A DNA stretch of 64,000 nt, taken from Streptomyces tailanensis (lineage in GTDB: Bacteria > Actinomycetota > Actinomycetes > Streptomycetales > Streptomycetaceae). The DNA lies in assembly GCF_008386495.1 (NCBI RefSeq), contig NZ_VTHJ01000001.1, positions 351,576 through 415,575 on the forward strand. Reading direction: 5' to 3'. Made by a program: the position numbers and the translations under genes. The number at the start of each line of letters is the position of its first letter. Within the stretch, counting starts at the first letter, position 1. Below the pieces are notes generated by a model. The model was not told the DNA's origin and searched no databases. It saw only the letters and a program-made list of their open reading frames with translations. Positions 8,642 to 16,479 of the stretch are shown here, piece by piece.

Positions 8642-10323
8642 ACGTGGTGCTCCTTGGCGGCGACGACATCGGCCGCGTCGGCGGCGAACCGGTCGCGCAT
8701 CACTCGTTTGAGAACCTTGCCGGTGGCGCCCTTGGCCACGTCGTCGGGCTTCATCCGCAGGGCGCGGGTCACCGGTGGGAACCCGGTGTTCGTCAGCACG
8801 GAGTTGACCCGGTCCGTCCACCCTTCGTCGCCGTCGCCGCTCTCCTCGTCCGCCAGCTGGAGCAGCACGTACGCGTCGGCCACCCCGTCGCCGTCCCAGT
8901 CGGCCCGTACGCCGTCCGGGGCGACCCCGACGACCGTGCAGTCGGCGAGTCCGGGCAGCTCGGCCAGGAGCAACTCCTCGGTACGGGTGCTGAAGACGAT
9001 GCCGGCGCGGGTGCGGATGGCGTCCGGGGCCCGGTCGAGGTGGTAGAAGTTGCCGTCCTCGTCCTGGTGGGCGAGGTCGCCGGTGAGCCAGTAGCCGCCG
9101 AGCCGCATCCGGTTCCAGGTCAGCGAGTCGTTCCAGTAACCCGGCGTGAGGGTGGGGGACTTGAGGCCCAGGCGGCCGATCTCGCCGGGCGGCAGCGGGG
9201 TGCCGTCCTCCGCGAGCACGGCGGCCTCGGCGAAACTGATCGGCTTGCCGACACAGCGCGAGTACGCCGAGGTGTCCTTGGTGTGCCGGTTGTGGAAGAC
9301 GGAGTAGCCCGCCTCGGACGAACCGAGACCGTCCACGAAGACCGAGCCCTCGACGCGCGTCCGGCTGAGGTCCCGGCGGATCTCGATACGGCTCCCGTGC
9401 TGGACGAGCGATCGGATGTGGGCCTCGTGCGCCGCGTCCCCGGTGTTGAACCACACCTGCACGCTGGACAGATCACGGGCGCTCAGATCCTCGGCCGCCA
9501 TCTCGCCGAACGTCCCGGCGAAGGCCAGCACGGTCGTCGGCCGGAACTCCTCGATGCCGTCCAGCACATCGGTGCCGCGCTGGCTGGAGAGCAGCTTGAT
9601 GTCCGTGCGCAGCAGCAGGCAGTACAGCAGTGTCGCCACCATCGCGTTGTGCGCGCCCGGCAGCCCCACCAGCGTGCGCTCCATGTCGGTGCCGGTGGAG
9701 TAGCGCAGCCGGTGCAACTGCGCGTACATCAGCGTCCGATGGGTGTGCGGCACCCCCTTCGGCATGCCGGTGGTGCCGGAGGAGTGGGAGATGAGCACCG
9801 GGTCGGTGGGGTCGTGCCGGTACGGGTACGAAGCCGGGAGGGACGCGCGGTGCTCGGGCCGGATGTCGGCGGCGGTCACACAGAAGCCGAGCCCCGAGCC
9901 CTCCAGCACGTCGTGGTGCGTCGCGTCCGTGAAGGCGCCCACCGCGCCCTGCCGTCGTATGTACTCACGGGCGATCTCGGGGGAGAGGTTGCCGTTGACG
10001 AACGACGGGATCGCGCCGAGGGAGGTCAGCGCCAGGAAGTTCACGGCGAACTCGGCCGCCGAGTAGGAGTGGATGGCCACCGGGTCGCGGGGGCGTACGC
10101 CCCGGGCCGCGTACCAGCCCGCGTACGTCTCGACCACCTCGTACAGCTGCCCGAGCGTCAGCACCTCGGGGTGGCTGCCGTCCGGGGCCCGCCAGGTGCC
10201 GTCCGTACGCAGCACGGGCTCGTCCAGCGGACGGCCGTACGCCTTGAGGCGAGCCAGGACGTTGCCGGCGCCGAGTTCGGTGTCGGAGCAGATCCGCGCC
10301 CGCTCCTGCCTACTGATGAGCAT
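8638..10323 (-). CDS. AMP-ligase-fold enzyme, candidate ATP-dependent diazotase (CreM/AvaA6/CmaA6 type)
   Basis: ANL-superfamily enzyme of 561 aa. The P-loop-like motif SHSSGTTGMPKG lies near residue 175, the aspartate motif YWLTGDLAHQDEDG near 415, and the C-terminal lysine in KGATGKVLKR near 535. CreM, AvaA6 and CmaA6 have this fold but use ATP to activate nitrite and convert an aryl amine to a diazo group. This protein is the longer and more divergent of the two ligases in the operon (extra segment VRADWDGDGVADAY about 475-488). It sits next to the nitrite-forming genes, so I assign it the diazotase role and leave substrate loading to the ligase at 12940-14340. The alternative is an ordinary acyl-CoA/ACP ligase. 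Confidence 0.72.
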   Translation of the reverse strand: MLISRQERARICSDTELGAGNVLARLKAYGRPLDEPVLRTDGTWRAPDGSHPEVLTLGQLYEVVETYAGWYAARGVRPRDPVAIHSYSAAEFAVNFLALTSLGAIPSFVNGNLSPEIAREYIRRQGAVGAFTDATHHDVLEGSGLGFCVTAADIRPEHRASLPASYPYRHDPTDPVLISHSSGTTGMPKGVPHTHRTLMYAQLHRLRYSTGTDMERTLVGLPGAHNAMVATLLYCLLLRTDIKLLSSQRGTDVLDGIEEFRPTTVLAFAGTFGEMAAEDLSARDLSSVQVWFNTGDAAHEAHIRSLVQHGSRIEIRRDLSRTRVEGSVFVDGLGSSEAGYSVFHNRHTKDTSAYSRCVGKPISFAEAAVLAEDGTPLPPGEIGRLGLKSPTLTPGYWNDSLTWNRMRLGGYWLTGDLAHQDEDGNFYHLDRAPDAIRTRAGIVFSTRTEELLLAELPGLADCTVVGVAPDGVRADWDGDGVADAYVLLQLADEESGDGDEGWTDRVNSVLTNTGFPPVTRALRMKPDDVAKGATGKVLKRVMRDRFAADAADVVAAKEHHV

Positions 10324-10342
10324 GGGTGTAGGTCTCGTTTCT

Positions 10343-11140
10343 TTAGGGGAGCGCGTTCGTGGGGGGATGGGGGTCGGCGGTCAGGACGAAGGCGGGGGCC
10401 ACCGGGAGCCGGCCGCCTTCGGCCGGCAGCCGCCGGTGGGCGGCGACCAGGTCGAACAGGCCCTGGACGCCGCCCGGGTGCCGGGCTCCGTCGGCGTGGG
10501 GGGACGTCTCGGCCGCTGTGACCGTCACCGGGGTGTCGGCGCCGGGGCGGCCGAGCAGCACCGCCGCCGCCAGGGCCGCGGACTCCGGGAGGTCCGGGAC
10601 CGAGCGGCCGCCGTCCCCGACCAACTCCCGGTACGCGGCGGCCAGCCGCTCGCTGCCGCCCAGTTCGATGCCGATCACCAGGACCCGGTCCAGTTCGGGG
10701 TCCTCCAGGAGCAGGTCCGCCATCGCCAGCAGCTCGGTCACCGGGTCGTCGAGGGTGGAGAGGCTGAACATCTGCCCCGTGATCCCGAACTCCCGGCTCA
10801 TGTGCCCCAGCACGGAGTTGGCGGTGGCCTGCATGAACAGCAGCGGGTTGTGCACCTTGCCGGAGACCACCCGCCGGCTCGCCAGATCCGCGGTGGTGGT
10901 GTCGCCCATCAGGCTCGCCAGCGCCACGGCCGTACGGGAGCCGTCCCCGGGGTACTCGGTCAGACACCGCGCGGCCACCTCGTACGCCAGCGGACTGAAC
11001 GCCGACTCCACGAAGCCGGGCAGCCTCGGCAGCGCGATGTCGCCGTCGCCGCCGGTGCCGTGGGTGGCGGTGGTGGCGGTGAGGATGCCGAGGGGGGAGC
11101 GGAGAGCCGCTTTGTCCGTTGAAGTCGAGGTCGTGGTCAC
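10343..11140 (-). CDS. Ketosynthase-like chain-length factor partner (small KS-beta)
   Basis: Protein of 265 aa that aligns with the N-terminal part of ketosynthases but is shorter than a full KS, as for the 'beta-ketoacyl synthase N-terminal-like' CLF proteins of aryl polyene and highly reducing type II PKSs. Segments such as FSPLAYEVAARCL, ALASLMGDTTTAD and NPLLFMQATANSVLGHMSRE are recognisable; no nucleophilic Cys is in the equivalent position (QATANSV), so it should be non-catalytic and pair with the KS encoded immediately upstream. I use the GTG at 11140 because it forms a GTGA overlap with the KS stop; the frame upstream of it lies inside the KS gene. It ends with TAA, 19 nt before the next gene. 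Confidence 0.82.
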   Translation of the reverse strand: MTTTSTSTDKAALRSPLGILTATTATHGTGGDGDIALPRLPGFVESAFSPLAYEVAARCLTEYPGDGSRTAVALASLMGDTTTADLASRRVVSGKVHNPLLFMQATANSVLGHMSREFGITGQMFSLSTLDDPVTELLAMADLLLEDPELDRVLVIGIELGGSERLAAAYRELVGDGGRSVPDLPESAALAAAVLLGRPGADTPVTVTAAETSPHADGARHPGGVQGLFDLVAAHRRLPAEGGRLPVAPAFVLTADPHPPTNALP

Positions 11141-12330
11141 GGCCGCTCCAGGACGAGTGCGGTGTTGGCGCCCCCGAAGGCGGCGTTGATGGTGAGGGCC
11201 CGGTGGAGGTCGGCCGGGCGGGGCTCGTTCGGCACGTAGTCCAGGTCGCACTCCGGGTCCGGAGTGGTGAAGCCGGCGGTGGGCGGGAGTACGCCGTCCA
11301 TCAGGGCCAGCATCGTGATCACGAACTCCACGACGCCCGCCGCCTCCAGCATGTGCCCGGTGGTGCTCTTGGTGGAGCTGACCGGTATCGCCTCGGCCCG
11401 CTCGGGGAAGGCGGCCCGCAGCCCCCGGGTCTCGGCACCGTCGTTGTACTTGGTGCCGGTGCCATGGGCGTTGACATAGCCGAGGGTCGCCCCGTCCGGA
11501 TCACCGGCGAGCCGCAGCGCCTGCCGTGCCGCGCGGGTCAGGCCGACGCCCTCCGGGTGCGGCTGGGCGATGTGGTGCGCGTCCGTGGCCGCACCCCAGC
11601 CGACGATGCTCGTCAGCGGCCGGGCACCGCGCCGCCGGGCGTGCTCGGCGGACTCCAGTACGACGGCCGCGACCCCGTCGCCGAGCAGCAGCCCGCTGCG
11701 GTCGGCGCTGAACGGCCGCACCATGCCATCCTTGGACAGCGCCCGCCCGGAGTCGAACTTGCCGAACGTCTCCTCCTCCACCAGATAGCCCCCGGCGCAG
11801 ACCGCCACATCGACGCGGCCGGAGGAGATCAGCCGACAGGCGTGGATGATCGCGGCGGCGGAGGCGACACAGGCGTTGGTGAAGGTCAGCCGGGGCCCGG
11901 TCAACCCCAGCCCGCCGGCCAGCAACTCGGCGAGCCGCGCGGGCACGGCGTCCGCGAGCCGGTCCACCGCCCCTTCCGGCACACCTGTTTCAGAGTCGGC
12001 GTTTCTCCAGTACCGCGTGACGCTCGTGCAGTCACCGGCGATGCCCAGCAGCACTGCCGCCTCCGAGCCCCGGGGCAGGTCCGCCATGTCGAGGGCGTCC
12101 GCCCCGCACTGGGCGAGGGCGTGCCGCAGGGCCCAGTCCTCGACGGCGTCGGGGCCCTCCGGGGCCACACCGGCCATCGGCGTACGGTACGGGCCGGTGT
12201 CGAACCTGGTGGTGGGGGCGAACGAAGGCACGCCCGCGAACACCCCGCGCCGCAGGGCCTCGGCACCCGTGCCGAACGCGGTACGCACGCCGAACCCGGT
12301 CACCGTCACCTCACCGGTCAACGGGCTCAC
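11137..12330 (-). CDS. Type II PKS beta-ketoacyl synthase (KS-alpha)
   Basis: Condensing enzyme of 397 aa with a complete catalytic triad: Cys154 (NACVASA), His289 (NAHGTGT) and His326, with the supporting Lys321 (STKSTTGHM). It should extend an ACP-bound aminohydroxybenzoyl starter with malonyl units. GTG at 12330 is used; it overlaps the ACP gene by 20 nt, and a second GTG at 12309 just after the ACP stop would remove seven residues and is equally possible. It lies between the ACPs and the CLF, the usual order for a KS/CLF heterodimer. One elongation would give a cinnamate-type C6-C3 product and two would give a C6-C5 dienoate. Confidence 0.92.
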   Translation of the reverse strand: MSPLTGEVTVTGFGVRTAFGTGAEALRRGVFAGVPSFAPTTRFDTGPYRTPMAGVAPEGPDAVEDWALRHALAQCGADALDMADLPRGSEAAVLLGIAGDCTSVTRYWRNADSETGVPEGAVDRLADAVPARLAELLAGGLGLTGPRLTFTNACVASAAAIIHACRLISSGRVDVAVCAGGYLVEEETFGKFDSGRALSKDGMVRPFSADRSGLLLGDGVAAVVLESAEHARRRGARPLTSIVGWGAATDAHHIAQPHPEGVGLTRAARQALRLAGDPDGATLGYVNAHGTGTKYNDGAETRGLRAAFPERAEAIPVSSTKSTTGHMLEAAGVVEFVITMLALMDGVLPPTAGFTTPDPECDLDYVPNEPRPADLHRALTINAAFGGANTALVLERP

Positions 12331-12604
12331 CCCCCTCCGGGGCCTCCGGCCGGGCGGTGCTCAGGAACTCGGTGAGCCGGCGGAGCGAGGTGAGCTGGGC
12401 GATGTCGTCGTCGCTGGGCTCCACGACCAGGCCGTACCGCTCCTCCACCACATGCAGCAGCCACACCAACCCGAGGGAGTCCAGGACCAGTTCGGCGTCC
12501 TCGCCGAGGTCGTCGGGCACACCGGGGAAGATCTTGCGGTCCGACAGCAGCTCCCGGACGGTGTCGGTCGTGATGACGGCCGGCGCGGAGGCTTCCGCGC
12601 TCAT
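12311..12604 (-). CDS. Acyl carrier protein 1
   Basis: Carrier protein of 97 aa. The phosphopantetheine attachment motif LDSLGLVWLL places the serine at residue 43, followed by the helical segment EERYGLVVEPSDDDIAQLTSLRRL typical of ACP helices II and III. ATG at 12604 overlaps the stop of the other ACP as ATGA. It may carry the growing chain or the starter unit. Two distinct ACPs in one operon suggest that starter loading and chain extension use separate carriers, but sequence alone does not say which is which. No phosphopantetheinyl transferase is encoded in the cluster, so a general one elsewhere must activate both. Confidence 0.9.
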   Translation of the reverse strand: MSAEASAPAVITTDTVRELLSDRKIFPGVPDDLGEDAELVLDSLGLVWLLHVVEERYGLVVEPSDDDIAQLTSLRRLTEFLSTARPEAPEGGEPVDR

Positions 12605-12876
12605 GCCTTCGCACCGCGTCGAACGACCTCGGCGACCAGCCCGCCGAGGGTCAACGAGGCCAGCGGCTCGATATCGGTGTCCGGTATCTCCACCCCGAAC
12701 CGCGACTCCAGCCGCAGCGTGAGCTCGATCAGCGACAACGAGTCCACCTCCAGCCCGCCGACGGTCACCGGGCTCTCGTCCGTGATGCCGTCGCGGCTGG
12801 TCAGGATGTTCATCTCGTCGATGACCGCGTTGAGAACGAACTCGCGGATCTCGTCTTCAAGCGTTGACGTACTCAT
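12601..12876 (-). CDS. Acyl carrier protein 2
   Basis: Carrier protein of 91 aa with attachment serine 46 in VDSLSLIELTLRLE and the expected acidic helix FGVEIPDTDIEPLASLTLGGL. The start at 12876 is chosen because the upstream sequence GGAGACTTGATC puts a good ribosome-binding site seven bases before the ATG; an in-frame start ten codons upstream has none. It is the first PKS carrier after the loading ligase (12940-14340), and a 63-bp gap with a short hairpin separates the two, one of the few non-overlapping junctions of the operon. Confidence 0.9.
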   Translation of the reverse strand: MSTSTLEDEIREFVLNAVIDEMNILTSRDGITDESPVTVGGLEVDSLSLIELTLRLESRFGVEIPDTDIEPLASLTLGGLVAEVVRRGAKA

Positions 12877-12918
12877 GATCAAGTCTCCAGTAACTGTTTT
12901 CAGCAAGGTCCGAGTCGA

Positions 12919-12936
12919 GCGCCCCTTGAGGGGCGC
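12919..12936. repeat. Short hairpin between ligase and ACP genes, fragment of the dispersed element
   Basis: GCGCCCC and GGGGCGC pair around TTGA. The same core (with TTCA) opens the repeat fragment inside the lyase gene, so this looks like the smallest remnant of that element. It sits just after the ligase stop and could protect or attenuate the operon mRNA here. Confidence 0.55.
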
Positions 12937-12939
12937 GGC

Positions 12940-14340
12940 TCACCCGGCGGCGCGAAGGGCGTCAGCCTGGCGTACGAGCTTCCCGTTCGACGTACGAGGC
13001 AACGCCTCCAACAGCCGAACCACCCGAGGCAGCTTGTAATCGGCCAACCGCTCCCGGCACCAGCGCAGCAATTCCTCGGCGGATGGGGCCGGTTCGACCC
13101 CGTCGGTCAGCACCACATACGCCTCGGTCACGCCCTCGTGGACGAGGACCGCCTGCTCGACCGCCGGATGCTCACGCAGCACATGCTCGACCTCCGTGAG
13201 GTCGACCTTGAGGCCGCCGATCACGACGAGGGAGTCGGTCCGGCCCCGCACGGTGACGGTTCCGTCGGCGTCCACGGTGGCCCGGTCCCTGGTGTACAGC
13301 CAGCCGTCCGCGTACTGGCTGCCGCCCGAGTCGTAGAGGTACGGCGACTCGGCCAGCGCCACGTCCAGCTCGCCCGTGCGCTCCCGTACGACGACACCGG
13401 GCGCGGCGGGGCCGATGGCCGGCCGGGGCAGTGTGCCGCTCGCGTCCATGGCGACCACACCGGTCTCGGTGGTGCCGTAGGACTCGCCGACCGGCACGCC
13501 GTACGTCTCGGCGAAGCGCGCGGCGACCTCCGGGGGCATCAGCTCACCGCCCGACACGGCGACCCGCAGATCGGGCAGGGCGGGGGGATCGATCGCGGCG
13601 GCGAGCAGCTCGTAGTGCATCGGCACCCCGAACAGGGCGGTGATCCGGTGTTCCAGCGCCGTCCGCAGGATGTCCCGGGCGGTGACCCGGGGCGCGAAGA
13701 CCACGCAGACACCGGCCGCGAGCGAGTGCAGCAGCCCGGCGATCAGGCCGAAGCTGTGCGCGGTCGAGCTGAGCAGCAGGAGTCGGTCGCCCTCGCCCGG
13801 CATACCGGGGATCGCGGCGAACCGCTGCACCTCCTCGGCCAGCGACCGGGCCGTCCTGCCGATCACTTTCGGCCGCCCGGTGGAGCCCGAGCTGAACTGG
13901 ACCAGCCGGTGCCCGGTGGCGGCGGGGCGCCCGCCCCTGCGCACCTCGGTGGTGACCTCGTACTCGGGCCGGAAACCGAACGCCGCCCGGACGTTCGTAC
14001 CCGCCCCGACCATGAACTGCGGCCGGCAGACGGCGGAGAGCGCCTCCACCTCGGCCGGTTTCAGCCGGAAGTCGAACAGCAGCACCTGCGCGCCCAGCCG
14101 CCACAGCGCGAGCAGCACCTCGACCTGGGTGAAACTGGGCGGGGTCCGGAGGGCCACCGTGCTGCCGGCCCCGATGCCGTACCCGGCGAACACGGCGGCC
14201 TGCTTGGCCACCCGTTCCCGCAACTCGCCCCGGGTGACGGTCTCCTGCTGGTGTGTCAGATAGGGAAGCCCGTCGTCCTGGGCGTCGAACAGCCGCTGGA
14301 CGAGGGAGCCCATCCCGTCGTCATCCACGAGCTGAACCAT
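12940..14340 (-). CDS. AMP-dependent ligase, candidate 3-amino-4-hydroxybenzoate:ACP ligase
   Basis: ANL-superfamily enzyme of 466 aa, slightly short for an acyl-CoA synthetase and typical of stand-alone aryl:ACP ligases. Motifs in order: QFSSGSTGRPK (ATP binding, about 188-198), GESYGTTETG (about 290), LYTRDRATVDADG (about 350) and the catalytic lysine in RTSNGKLVRQ (about 455). In the avenalumic and coumaric acid clusters an enzyme of this type adenylates the C7 aromatic starter and transfers it to an ACP. Its position between griH and the ACP genes supports that role. The ATG at 14340 follows the griH stop by 6 nt. The alternative assignment, with the two ligases exchanging roles, is less likely given gene order. 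Confidence 0.8.
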   Translation of the reverse strand: MVQLVDDDGMGSLVQRLFDAQDDGLPYLTHQQETVTRGELRERVAKQAAVFAGYGIGAGSTVALRTPPSFTQVEVLLALWRLGAQVLLFDFRLKPAEVEALSAVCRPQFMVGAGTNVRAAFGFRPEYEVTTEVRRGGRPAATGHRLVQFSSGSTGRPKVIGRTARSLAEEVQRFAAIPGMPGEGDRLLLLSSTAHSFGLIAGLLHSLAAGVCVVFAPRVTARDILRTALEHRITALFGVPMHYELLAAAIDPPALPDLRVAVSGGELMPPEVAARFAETYGVPVGESYGTTETGVVAMDASGTLPRPAIGPAAPGVVVRERTGELDVALAESPYLYDSGGSQYADGWLYTRDRATVDADGTVTVRGRTDSLVVIGGLKVDLTEVEHVLREHPAVEQAVLVHEGVTEAYVVLTDGVEPAPSAEELLRWCRERLADYKLPRVVRLLEALPRTSNGKLVRQADALRAAG

Positions 14341-14346
14341 GAGGTC

Positions 14347-15534
14347 TCAGACCTCCTTGCAGAACTCGCCGATGGGCAGGCCCACATGGCGCTTGTCCTG
14401 GGCCAGATAGCCGAGCAGCTCGTCGCCGGTCTGCAGTTCGGTGACGTTGAGGACCTTGCCGCCAGGGCCGAGCACCCGTACGTGCCAGTCGTCCTGCACG
14501 GTCAGGCTGACGAGCCGCCCGTCCTCGGCGTGGGTACGGATCTCAAGGAGGGGGCGTGACTCCAGCTTGGCCCGCCCGACCACCACGCGCCGGGTCCGCC
14601 CGTCGGCGCCGACCGCCAGCAGCGCGCTCCCGGAGCCGACCTCGCTGAGGTAGTTGGTCCGGTTGTCGGGGCCCAGCGTGTACGAGTGCAGGGCACCGGC
14701 GTTGACCCGGAACGGCCTGGTCGGCATGTACGGCAACGGGTGGGTCTCGCTGCAGCAGAGCACGAACCCGGAGGAGTACGAGCCGACGAGGATGCCCTCG
14801 TCCTCCTCGAAGTGCGAGCACGTGTCCACACAGACCCGGTCGCCGAGCCCGACGTGCCGGATGCTCTCCACGGTCAGGGTCGACAGCTCCAGCTGCGGCG
14901 TGGTCGCCTCCAGCAGCCGGGCCAGCGCGAAGACGTCGTCGGCGCTCCGGGGCGTGAACAGGATGCCGTCGGAGCCGCGTTCGAGGACGTCGAAGACGAT
15001 GGCCGCCTCTTCCAGGTCACCGACGACGGTCACCAGCTTGCCCTCGGCCGGCTCGGCCGCCGCGAGGACGATCTCCAGCGGGATCTTCGTCGGGTCCGCG
15101 AAGTGGATGACCGTGTACGGCAACGCCATGGCGCCCGCGCACGACAGCTGGAGCGTCCGGTCGTCGCGTACGTCGATGAAGCCGGCCGCCGGGGTGCCGC
15201 TCGCGGCGCGGTTCTCCGCGGAGAGGGCGTCCAGCTCGTCCTGGGTGGTGAACTTCCGCAGCAGGAGGTCGATTCCGGTGCCGGACTTGGCCTCCTTGGC
15301 CTCCTTGGAGCTCCCGGAGTCCTTCGCCTCCTTCGCCTCCTTGTCGCCCTTCTTCGCGGAGGGCGTGGTCGGCCCGCCCGGAACCAGCACCCGCGTCACG
15401 GTCGGCGGCAGCGTCCCGAGCAACTCGGCGTCGGCGGAGACCACTCCGGCCATCCGGGCGTGGACGGCCGCGTCCACCACCGCCTGGAGCTGCGGACGGG
15501 GGACTTCACGGAGATCGATCCACGCGAACCTCAT
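14347..15534 (-). CDS. griH: GriH-type 3-amino-4-hydroxybenzoate synthase (3-dehydroquinate synthase II family)
   Basis: Protein of 395 aa from the archaeal-type DHQ synthase II (AroB') family, recognisable by MRFAWIDLRE at the start, CSHFEEDEGILVGSYSSGFVLCCSETHPLPYMPTRPFR-type central region (positions 14740-14830) and the C-terminal GDELLGYL. In streptomycetes GriH homologues turn the C7 aldol product of GriI into 3-amino-4-hydroxybenzoate. The ATG overlaps the griI stop (ATGA). Residues 60-84 form a Lys/Glu/Ser-rich low-complexity insert (AKKGDKEAKEAKDSG and onward), which looks like an exposed linker that expanded from a simple DNA repeat. Family assignment is firm, and pairing with griI makes the function likely. 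Confidence 0.9.
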   Translation of the reverse strand: MRFAWIDLREVPRPQLQAVVDAAVHARMAGVVSADAELLGTLPPTVTRVLVPGGPTTPSAKKGDKEAKEAKDSGSSKEAKEAKSGTGIDLLLRKFTTQDELDALSAENRAASGTPAAGFIDVRDDRTLQLSCAGAMALPYTVIHFADPTKIPLEIVLAAAEPAEGKLVTVVGDLEEAAIVFDVLERGSDGILFTPRSADDVFALARLLEATTPQLELSTLTVESIRHVGLGDRVCVDTCSHFEEDEGILVGSYSSGFVLCCSETHPLPYMPTRPFRVNAGALHSYTLGPDNRTNYLSEVGSGSALLAVGADGRTRRVVVGRAKLESRPLLEIRTHAEDGRLVSLTVQDDWHVRVLGPGGKVLNVTELQTGDELLGYLAQDKRHVGLPIGEFCKEV

Positions 15535-16403
15535 GCGACACCTGCCACGATCGTCGAGTAATGGGTATTGGGGGTATTCGGGGCATTCGGGGTATTGGGG
15601 GAATCAGTGGTACTGGAGGTCATGCTCATGCCGTCAGTGCCCCTGTCGCCGCCGTGGACGACCGCGGCGAGCCGGGACACCAGGGTGGCGGGAGAGGGGG
15701 ACGAGAAGATCCGGCGGCCGACGGCCAGGCCCCGGCAGCCGGCGGCCATCACGGCGGTGCCGTACTCGATGAGGTCGGAGCCGTCCGGTGGTCCGCCCGC
15801 CGCGAGGACGGGGATGGGGCTGTGGGCCACCACCTCGGCCATCCGGTCGAGCGGCAGGGCCACCGTGGTCTTCACCATGTCGGCGCCCAGGTCGGCCGCG
15901 ACGTTCACGATATGCGCGAGCAGGGCCGGGTCGTGCGGGTTCTCGATGCGGGGCCCGCGCGGGTAGACCATCGCGATCAGCGGCATGCCCCAGGTGTCAC
16001 AGGACCGGGCCACCGCTCCCAGGTCGGCGAGCTGCCGCCCCTCGGTGTCCGAGCCGATGTTCACATGCACGCTCACCGCGTCCGCGCCGAGCGCCACCGC
16101 CTCCTCGGCATCGCCGACCAGCACCTTGGCGTCGACATCGGGGGAACAGGCCGTACTGGCGCTCAGATGCACGATCAGTGCGCAGCCCTTGAGGAGTTCG
16201 GGGCCGAGGGCGCGGGCCCGCCCTTTGTGGACGATGATCCCGTCGGCCCCGCCCGCCACCAGCGCTCTCAACAGCTCTTCCCATTGGCCCGGAGGGGCCA
16301 CCGGGCCGTCCGAAACGCTGTGGTCGAGTGGTATGAGCAAGTGCCGGTCATCGCCGGTCAGGGAAAGTCTTCTTAAACGCAATGGCTTGCCAGTCTTCAT
16401 CAT
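15531..16403 (-). CDS. griI: GriI-type aldolase (2-amino-3,7-dideoxy-heptulosonate synthase family)
   Basis: Class I aldolase of about 290 aa, TIM-barrel DeoC/LacD type. The Schiff-base lysine is Lys178 (DMVKTTVALP) and the conserved tyrosine Tyr147 (MVYPRG); the phosphate-binding end AAGGPP is also visible. GriI joins aspartate semialdehyde and dihydroxyacetone phosphate to the C7 precursor of 3-amino-4-hydroxybenzoate. It is the first gene of the operon. I start at 16403, where GGAAGG lies 10 nt upstream; 16400 and 16436 are alternatives. The last 25 residues (STTDSPNTPNAPNTPNTHYS) are an unstructured NTP-repeat tail encoded by short tandem repeats and not expected in the family. Confidence 0.9.
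   Translation of the reverse strand: MMKTGKPLRLRRLSLTGDDRHLLIPLDHSVSDGPVAPPGQWEELLRALVAGGADGIIVHKGRARALGPELLKGCALIVHLSASTACSPDVDAKVLVGDAEEAVALGADAVSVHVNIGSDTEGRQLADLGAVARSCDTWGMPLIAMVYPRGPRIENPHDPALLAHIVNVAADLGADMVKTTVALPLDRMAEVVAHSPIPVLAAGGPPDGSDLIEYGTAVMAAGCRGLAVGRRIFSSPSPATLVSRLAAVVHGGDRGTDGMSMTSSTTDSPNTPNAPNTPNTHYSTIVAGVA
15561..15605. repeat. 9-nt tandem repeats in the 3' end of griI
   Basis: Imperfect copies of GGGTATTSG (GGGTATTGG, GGGTATTCG, GGGCATTCG, GGGTATTGG) in tandem. On the coding strand they spell the NTPN/NAPN repeats of the GriI tail. Confidence 0.8.
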
Positions 16404-16463
16404 GGGCAAAAAGCCTTCCCGGGCTGGAGACCGCATTTTTCATGTCCGAAAAACGATGGTCGT

Positions 16464-16479
16464 AGAACTTTCAAGTTCT
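16464..16479. promoter_or_regulatory. Perfect 16-bp palindrome upstream of the gene cluster operon
   Basis: AGAACTTTCAAGTTCT reads the same on both strands except for the 2-nt centre. It is 61 bp upstream of the proposed griI start in an AT-richer intergenic region (16404-16956) that must hold the operon promoter. It is a plausible operator for a regulator not encoded in the cluster. No recognised consensus was identified. Confidence 0.5.
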
